Shown: positions 1 to 5,701 of the stretch, piece after piece
Layout: each line of letters opens with the position of its first letter
How positions within the stretch are numbered: position 1 is the first letter of the stretch
NCBI GenBank assembly: GCA_003485885.1
Contig: DNHM01000458.1
Span: 1-5,701 of the forward strand
From: Acidimicrobiaceae bacterium
GTDB taxonomy: Bacteria > Actinomycetota > Acidimicrobiia > Acidimicrobiales > UBA10347
DNA length: 5,701 nt
Direction: 5' to 3'
Notes under the pieces: model-generated
Seen by the model: the letters and a program-made list of their open reading frames with translations, nothing else
What the model was told of the DNA's origin: nothing
Database searches by the model: none
Translations under genes and position numbers: made by a program

Positions 1-21
1 TGGGGCTGGATCACCTCCTTA
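1..21 (+). rRNA. rrs: 16S rRNA, 3' end only (partial)
   Basis: The window opens with the extreme 3' terminus of 16S rRNA. GGATCACCTCCTT at 8-20 is the near-universal bacterial 3' end and contains the anti-Shine-Dalgarno core CCTCCTT. The mature end is placed at about 21 by analogy with E. coli (...CCUCCUUA). The rest of the gene lies left of the window, so its integrity cannot be judged. The gene runs towards the tRNA-Ile gene and is presumably co-transcribed with it. Confidence 0.93.
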
Positions 22-81
22 AAAGCAATCGGTACGACGTAAGAGCGTCCACACAATCTGCCTGTTTATATCCGTGACCGC
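22..81 (+). other. 16S-tRNA-Ile transcribed spacer
   Basis: This is a 60-nt spacer between the 16S 3' end and the tRNA. It is short for an internal transcribed spacer and shows no separate promoter. A small inverted repeat, GACG...CGTC, lies around 36-50 and could be part of a processing stem. The spacer probably holds the RNase processing sites separating 16S from the tRNA; that is inferred from general rRNA operon organisation, not from a motif seen here. Confidence 0.6.
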
Positions 82-155
<74 letters not shown>

Positions 156-170
156 CGAACAGGTTGCACT

Positions 171-220
171 AAGGAGCATGCTGCACGTCTTTCGTGCGCC
201 AGGCTCCTTCTTTGCCTTTG
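171..220 (+). terminator. Rho-independent terminator of the 16S-tRNA-Ile unit
   Basis: The outer stem AAGGAGC (171-177) pairs perfectly with GCTCCTT (203-209), and an inner stem GCACG (183-187) pairs with CGTGC (193-197) around loop TCTTT. The intervening 178-182 and 198-202 pair partly (T179-A201, G180-C200, T182-G198). The + strand continues as a T-rich run, TTCTTTGCCTTT, to 219. On the opposite strand the flank is AGTGCAACC, so the element is directional for + strand transcription. It starts 15 nt after the tRNA, which implies that the transcript ends here and does not continue into a 23S gene. Confidence 0.75.
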
Positions 221-249
221 CGCTACTCGCTTGACCCACCCAAGTAGCG
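221..249. repeat. Inverted repeat (CGCTACT...AGTAGCG)
   Basis: A perfect 7-bp inverted repeat, CGCTACT (221-227) and AGTAGCG (243-249), flanks a 15-nt loop. An alternative pairing, CGCTT (228-232) with AAGCG (250-254), overlaps it. Neither side is followed by a T tract, so it is not a classical intrinsic terminator. It sits directly behind the + strand terminator and could be a backup stop or processing stem; it could also be chance. Confidence 0.4.
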
Positions 250-358
250 AAGCGATCCAGGACCGCCCGCGCCCACAGCTCCCACGGTTTCGCCGGAAAC
301 GAGACGAAAGCACACTCGCGTCACGCACCAACTCACCGGGAAGATCAACCCGAATACA

Positions 359-375
359 CACCGACAGGATCGGTG
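359..375 (-). terminator. Weak candidate terminator of the gyr operon
   Basis: CACCGA (359-364) and TCGGTG (370-375) form a 6-bp stem with a 5-nt loop, starting 17 nt after the stop codon of the last - strand gene. On the - strand the stem is followed by TGTATT, which is only moderately T-rich. Position fits the end of the operon, but the stem is short and the U tract poor, so termination may be Rho-dependent instead. Confidence 0.3.
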
Positions 376-392
376 AACGAGATCCGGATTAC

Positions 393-1043
393 TCAGCGAC
401 GCCGACGACGCTTCGGTGGCGTAAACCGAGCCGACTCTTCTTCGATCACCGTGATACGGACCCCACCGGTCAGATCACTGATCAGGTTGTATAACGCTGC
501 CAGCAACACATTGAACGTGACACCCGCGATCGCCAACACCATGGTCATGACGGTGTAGGCCTTGAAGATCGTGCCGCCACTCCAGAACTCTTCAGCCTCG
601 TCGAGCGCGAACAGGCTCTCGACCAAGTCTTCGATGCTCTCAAGTGTTCCTGAACTCTCCGCGAAGCTCCACAACAACACACCAGCAAGAACAAAGATGA
701 GCCACAAGCAGAAATAGAACAACAGGCTGAACTTGAGAACAGACCACAATTCGATGTGGCGGATAATGCGTCGAACCCGACGAGCTTCGAGTTTTACCCG
801 CCGGCGGCGGTCACGACTCGATAATGCCCGTTCACGCGGCGGTTCGGTCATGGGTGGTGCGGCAACACTAGGTGCCATAGGAGGCATCGCTGCACCGGCG
901 TAGTCGACGCCGCTGGCATCAAAAACGCTCGTTGAACGCCCCAATGTCTGCTCGTCGAACAAGAAACCCCTGTCAACAGTCGCGTCATCAACAGCCGATA
1001 CGTCAGGCGTCGGCTTGTCGGAGGTCGGATCGTCAACGGTCAT
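393..1043 (-). CDS. DUF3566 family two-TM membrane protein
   Basis: The 216-aa product fits the actinobacterial DUF3566 family (like M. tuberculosis Rv0007), encoded immediately downstream of gyrA in many Actinomycetota. Its function is not established. Residues 1-70 are a Pro/Ala/Asp-rich, probably disordered cytoplasmic region. A strongly basic stretch at about 77-95 (SRDRRRRVKLEARRVRR) precedes the first membrane helix (about 103-127). An acidic linker (about 128-155) and a second helix (about 161-187) follow, and then the conserved-looking GGVRITVIEEE and a basic end, PPKRRRRR. The basic residues before TM1 and at the C-terminus favour both termini being inside (positive-inside rule). I chose the ATG at 1043 (MTVDDPTSD) because the upstream extension to a GTG at 1163 adds 40 atypical residues with two cysteines and would overlap the preceding gene by 47 nt. 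No clear ribosome binding site settles this, and a GTG at 1067 is also possible. It is the last gene of the apparent operon. Confidence 0.85.
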   Translation of the reverse strand: MTVDDPTSDKPTPDVSAVDDATVDRGFLFDEQTLGRSTSVFDASGVDYAGAAMPPMAPSVAAPPMTEPPRERALSSRDRRRRVKLEARRVRRIIRHIELWSVLKFSLLFYFCLWLIFVLAGVLLWSFAESSGTLESIEDLVESLFALDEAEEFWSGGTIFKAYTVMTMVLAIAGVTFNVLLAALYNLISDLTGGVRITVIEEESARFTPPKRRRRR

Positions 1044-1116
1044 CGTTGGCTCATTGTCTGCCACAGCGAGCAAGTCTACGATGCTTGGCTCACGCGTTTG
1101 GGCGCACCCCTGCGAA

Positions 1117-1635
1117 TCAACACAATACGAAGGTTGTTGTGCCGGGTTCACTGGCGATCTCACACACGCCTAGTTCCCCGGCAATCTCCCGCAGCTGCGC
1201 CGCATCCATGGTGGAAAGTGTGACCGTGGTGCCGTCCCACGCCACTGGTGCAAGCGTGGTTTCTTGCAGTTGTTCGGCTCGAGCAATAATCGCGACGAGT
1301 GCTGGTGCTGGTTGCATCGATGGCGGGGCAGTTGACGCCCAGGAAGCAGCTTGTGATGGGCCACTTCGCGCGATGGTCCGTTCGGCTAGCTGTTCAATGG
1401 TGATGGAGCGGGCACCATACCAATCATGAAGCACCTCAGCTGCAGCAGGGTCCACTGCTGCTGCGAGAGCCACCGCGTCGGCAGCATTCCGGGCCCGTGC
1501 TCGGTGCACCACTGCCTCACCAATAAGAGAAAGCGCCACGGCTGCTAGACAGCCAACCGCCAACACACCAGCCAAGGCAATGGTTGTCTGGCCGCGTTCG
1601 TCATCTAACCGCGCGTTGTGAAATTTCGGATACAT
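1117..1635 (-). CDS. TadE/TadG-like membrane-anchored protein
   Basis: This 172-aa protein resembles the Tad (Flp pilus assembly TadE/G-like) N-terminal family and the actinobacterial Rv3654c-type small TadE-like proteins. The diagnostic part is residues 13-60: an ERGQTT motif, one hydrophobic helix (about 18-44), then a basic and Ala-rich continuation, HRARARNAADAVALAAA. Residues 61-172 are an extracytoplasmic domain of unknown fold, with cysteines at 158 and at the C-terminal position 172. It lacks the pilin-type Glu5 after the Gly, so it looks more TadG-like than a processed TadE pseudopilin. No other tad genes (tadA, tadB/C, flp, prepilin peptidase) are present here. The ATG at 1635 follows the gyrA stop by 46 nt, with GGGG 7-10 nt upstream as a weak ribosome binding site. 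Function is unknown; a role in surface structures is a family-level guess, and co-transcription with gyrase is inferred from spacing. Confidence 0.8.
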   Translation of the reverse strand: MYPKFHNARLDDERGQTTIALAGVLAVGCLAAVALSLIGEAVVHRARARNAADAVALAAAVDPAAAEVLHDWYGARSITIEQLAERTIARSGPSQAASWASTAPPSMQPAPALVAIIARAEQLQETTLAPVAWDGTTVTLSTMDAAQLREIAGELGVCEIASEPGTTTFVLC

Positions 1636-1681
1636 AGGTGTCCCCGTGACACTGGTTGTGCAGGGGAAGCACTACGTATCG

Positions 1682-4309
1682 CTACTCGGCGTCGCCGAGC
1701 TCCGAATCATCTTCGATCACCGGCGCAGCGCTGTCAACCACTGCCGTGTCGCCGGGCTCAGCCTCAGCGGCAGCTGCCGTATCGTCTGCAGTGCCGTCAG
1801 CGGCCTCGGTGTCGTCGGTGTCGTCGTCGGTTTCTGGTTCACGAACCAGGGTGACCGCATTAACCCGGTCATCATCGGGCACCGACATAACCCTCACGCC
1901 GGAAGCATGCGGACCTTGCACGGAAATATCACCAACAGCCATTCGTATGATCACGCCACTCTTGGCAATCAGCATGGCCTCATCGTCAGGGAGCACAGAA
2001 AGGCCCCGAACAATTTCGCCACTCCCACCCCGCATCTTCATGCCGGTCACCCCTTGGCCGCCACGATGTTTCGTGTTAAACGAGTCAAACGGGGTCCGTT
2101 TGCCAAAGCCTTGGCTGGAAACCAACAACAGTTGGTGGTCGTCTCGGGCTACCGCACACGACACAACCTTGTCGCCTTCTTTGAGTTTCACGCCCCGGAC
2201 ACCCGACGCCACCCGACCCATCTCTCGGACCTCGTCGGGATGGAAACGCATTACCCGACCATTCTTGGTCACCAAACACACATCAATTTCACCGTTGATC
2301 GGAATCACTCGGACCAGCTGGTCGTCTTCGCGCATCTTGATGGCTCGTAGGCCGTTCTGTCGGATATTTCCATAGGCGCTGAACGCAGTCTTTTTGACCA
2401 CACCTTCTTGGGTCGCGAACAGCAGGTACCGCATGGTTTCGTAGTCGCGTGTGTCGACGACAGCCATCACTGTTTCTTCCGGATCGAGCTGCAGCAGGTT
2501 CACGATCGCCGTGCCCCGGGCGGTACGACTCTGTACCGGAATCTCATGTGCTCGTAGCTGGAAGACTCTGCCGAGGTTGGTGAAGAAGAGCATGTAGGCG
2601 TGTGCTGTGGTGTGCAGCATGACCTCGACCAGATCACCTTCTTTGAGTTGCGCACCTCTAACTCCGCGGCCGCCACGACTCTGGGTGCGGAACTCGTCGG
2701 CTGGGGTGGTCTTGACGTAACCACCATCGGTCAACGTGAAGATAAGTTCTTCGTCGTCGATCAAGTCTTCGATATCGAATTCACCAGGATCGATGGTGAG
2801 AGCGGTGCGACGGTCGTTCGCGTAGCCATCACGGACTTCGGTCAATTCGGTTGAGATGACTTCGCGCAGCCGTACTGGGTTGCGCAAAATTTCTTCGAGT
2901 TCAGCAATGGTCTCTGCCAACGCGTCGAGTTCGGTCTGCAAGTCGATACGGCCAAGGCGTGTCAACCGGCCGAGGGGGAGATCAAGAATGTGGGTGGCCT
3001 GGACTTCGGAGAAGTCGAACGGAGTCGCCTGTAGTGCTTCGCGCGCTGCGCCCCGGTTCTCCGAGGCTCGGATCAAGGCAATGATCTCATCGATCATGTC
3101 GATCGCTCTGAGGAGGCCTTGAAGAATATGGGCTCGAGCTTCGGCCTTATCAAGGCGGAATTGTGACCGGCGAGTGATGACCTCGACCTGGTGGGCTACG
3201 TAGGCCTGCAGAACCTGCAGCAGGTTCATGGTCAGTGGCACACCATCGTCGAGTGCAACCATGTTGACGCTGAACGTGGTCTGTAGCGGCGTGTACTTGA
3301 ACAGGTTGTTCAACACCACCTTGGGAACTGCGTCGCGACGCAGCTCAAAAACGAGGCGCGTCTTACCTTTGGCTGATTCGTTACGAATCTTGCGGATGCC
3401 TTCGAGTTTGCCGTTATTCACCATCGCGGCAGCTTTTTCTTCGATGACTTCGACGCTGGTTTGGTACGGAATCTCGGTAACAACAATCCACGGCGTACCG
3501 GTTTTGCTCTCGTCAATTTCGGCGACTGCGCGCATACGGATTGAACCGCGTCCGGTCGTATACGCATCGTGGATGCCTCGAGCACCCAGAATCAAGCCGC
3601 CCGTCGGGAAGTCAGGTGCCTTGACGAACTGCATCAGGTCTTCGACCGTGGCTTCAGGGTTGTCGATGAGATGAAGAGTGGCGTCGCAGACTTCGCCCAA
3701 GTTGTGGGGCGGAATACTGGTGGCCATACCCACCGCAATACCCTGGCTGCCATTCACCAACAGGTTCGGGAACTTGGCCGGCAAGACAACTGGTTCTTCT
3801 TCGGTGCCGTCGAAGTTGTCAGAAAAATCAACCGTGTTCTCATCGATGCCGTCGATCAAACGCATAGCCAGGCTGGACAGGCGACATTCGGTATATCGCA
3901 TGGCGGCTGGTGGGTCGTTTGGTGAACCGAAGTTTCCGTGGGGATCGATCAGCGGGTGGCGCAACGAAAACGTCTGTCCCATACGCACGAGTGAGTCATA
4001 AATAGCGCTGTCGCCGTGAGGGTGGTATTTACCCATGACGTCGCCAACAACACGAGCACATTTGACGTGAGATCGGTCGGGTCGGAATCCGCCATCGAAC
4101 ATCGACCAGATGATGCGACGGTGTACGGGCTTCAGGCCATCGCGAACATCCGGCAAGGCTCGCGAAACAATGACCGACATGGCATAGTCGAGAAACGACT
4201 GTTCCATTTCGGTCTGGATTGCAATCGGCTCGACGTGGACGCGCACCGCGCCGTCTTCGTCGTCGCCTTCGGACTCTTCAGGTGTGTCGTTATTGGTGGT
4301 ATCACTCAT
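1682..4309 (-). CDS. gyrA: DNA gyrase subunit A
   Basis: GyrA is the DNA breakage-reunion subunit of the A2B2 gyrase, which negatively supercoils DNA using ATP hydrolysed by GyrB. The 875-aa product is full length. The catalytic winged-helix domain contains GKYHPHGDSAIYD (93-105) and the active-site tyrosine Y139 in AAMRYTE. Q543-G549 (QSRGGRG) is the GyrA box that marks a DNA-wrapping gyrase rather than topoisomerase IV ParC; a degenerate copy, KHRGGQG, lies at 747-753 in another blade of the C-terminal beta-pinwheel (about 520-825). S101 and D105 match E. coli S83 and D87, so the common quinolone-resistance positions are wild type; mycobacteria carry Ala at the serine position. Both ends are acidic: residues 1-20, and about 826-875, a low-complexity Asp/Glu/Ala/Thr tail. 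Relative to E. coli the loop before the tyrosine is one residue shorter. The ATG at 4309 follows gyrB by 84 nt; a poor GTGAGAAC lies upstream as the only ribosome-binding candidate. Confidence 0.98.
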   Translation of the reverse strand: MSDTTNNDTPEESEGDDEDGAVRVHVEPIAIQTEMEQSFLDYAMSVIVSRALPDVRDGLKPVHRRIIWSMFDGGFRPDRSHVKCARVVGDVMGKYHPHGDSAIYDSLVRMGQTFSLRHPLIDPHGNFGSPNDPPAAMRYTECRLSSLAMRLIDGIDENTVDFSDNFDGTEEEPVVLPAKFPNLLVNGSQGIAVGMATSIPPHNLGEVCDATLHLIDNPEATVEDLMQFVKAPDFPTGGLILGARGIHDAYTTGRGSIRMRAVAEIDESKTGTPWIVVTEIPYQTSVEVIEEKAAAMVNNGKLEGIRKIRNESAKGKTRLVFELRRDAVPKVVLNNLFKYTPLQTTFSVNMVALDDGVPLTMNLLQVLQAYVAHQVEVITRRSQFRLDKAEARAHILQGLLRAIDMIDEIIALIRASENRGAAREALQATPFDFSEVQATHILDLPLGRLTRLGRIDLQTELDALAETIAELEEILRNPVRLREVISTELTEVRDGYANDRRTALTIDPGEFDIEDLIDDEELIFTLTDGGYVKTTPADEFRTQSRGGRGVRGAQLKEGDLVEVMLHTTAHAYMLFFTNLGRVFQLRAHEIPVQSRTARGTAIVNLLQLDPEETVMAVVDTRDYETMRYLLFATQEGVVKKTAFSAYGNIRQNGLRAIKMREDDQLVRVIPINGEIDVCLVTKNGRVMRFHPDEVREMGRVASGVRGVKLKEGDKVVSCAVARDDHQLLLVSSQGFGKRTPFDSFNTKHRGGQGVTGMKMRGGSGEIVRGLSVLPDDEAMLIAKSGVIIRMAVGDISVQGPHASGVRVMSVPDDDRVNAVTLVREPETDDDTDDTEAADGTADDTAAAAEAEPGDTAVVDSAAPVIEDDSELGDAE

Positions 4310-4393
4310 GTGGTTCTCACGTGTGGCTCAGTAGGGCTTGAATACTTGGCTTGCGGTGAACATGGACTTGCGAACTTTTGGCAGCAAACTTTC

Positions 4394-5701
<1,308 letters not shown>

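Larger units (their letters stand above)
156..392. other. Convergent intergenic spacer
   Basis: This 237-nt region separates the + strand 16S-tRNA-Ile unit from the - strand gyr operon. It holds the 171-220 terminator, an inverted repeat at 221-249 and a small hairpin at 359-375. I see no start-plus-ribosome-binding-site combination that makes a convincing gene and no rRNA sequence. Reading frames crossing it on either strand run through the tRNA or the hairpin and do not look like proteins. Confidence 0.7.

Noticed and set aside
178..234. Small + strand ORF (MLHVFRAPGSFFAFALLA) preceded by AAGGAG
   Set aside because: The Shine-Dalgarno-like AAGGAG is only 1 nt from the ATG, too close to be used, and the whole ORF overlaps the terminator hairpin, which explains the AAGGAGC sequence better.
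1044..1163. Extension of the DUF3566 gene to a GTG at 1163
   Set aside because: It would overlap the upstream gene by 47 nt and add 40 residues unlike the rest of the protein; not excluded, but the ATG at 1043 seems the simpler start.
1646..2375. Long + strand open frames (over 230 codons) antisense to the end of gyrA
   Set aside because: They are mirror images of gyrA codon bias, with Ser/Arg/His-rich or low-complexity translations and no recognisable domain.
4328..4363. 11-codon ORF (MFTASQVFKPY) in the gyrB-gyrA gap, a possible leader peptide
   Set aside because: No ribosome binding site, no run of regulatory codons and no attenuator hairpin after it; a chance ORF is enough.

Overview
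This window looks chromosomal and most likely comes from a member of the Actinomycetota. The main evidence is the order gyrB-gyrA-DUF3566 membrane protein, the arrangement near the actinobacterial origin (Rv0005-Rv0006-Rv0007 in Mycobacterium tuberculosis). The GyrA active-site region also has the actinobacterial-type GSPxDPPAAMRYTE sequence. The GC content is moderate rather than very high, and several residues differ from the mycobacterial/Streptomyces pattern. I therefore suspect a deep-branching class such as Acidimicrobiia, but that placement is inference.

Left end, + strand (1-220): the last ~21 nt of a 16S rRNA gene including the anti-Shine-Dalgarno sequence, a 60-nt spacer, a complete tRNA-Ile(GAU), and a long hairpin with a T-rich tail that looks like an intrinsic terminator starting 15 nt after the tRNA. 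No 23S or 5S rRNA follows, so this appears to be a 16S-tRNA-Ile transcription unit separated from the large-subunit rRNA.

Convergent spacer (156-392): contains the terminator, a second inverted repeat and a weak candidate terminator for the opposite strand, but no supported gene.

Right part, - strand (393-5701): an apparent operon, in transcription order 5'-truncated gyrB, gyrA, a small TadE/TadG-like membrane-anchored protein and a DUF3566 two-TM membrane protein, with gaps of 84, 46 and about 73 nt. GyrB and GyrA form the A2B2 DNA gyrase that introduces negative supercoils. The two downstream membrane proteins have no established role in gyrase function and are probably just co-transcribed. 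The operon promoter and the GyrB ATPase domain lie beyond the right edge.

The genes themselves are mostly ordinary housekeeping genes. The points worth a second look are the apparently unlinked 16S-tRNA-Ile unit running head-on into the gyrase operon, the TadE/G-like gene inserted between gyrA and the DUF3566 gene, the unpaired position in the tRNA-Ile acceptor stem, and substitutions in highly conserved gyrase motifs.
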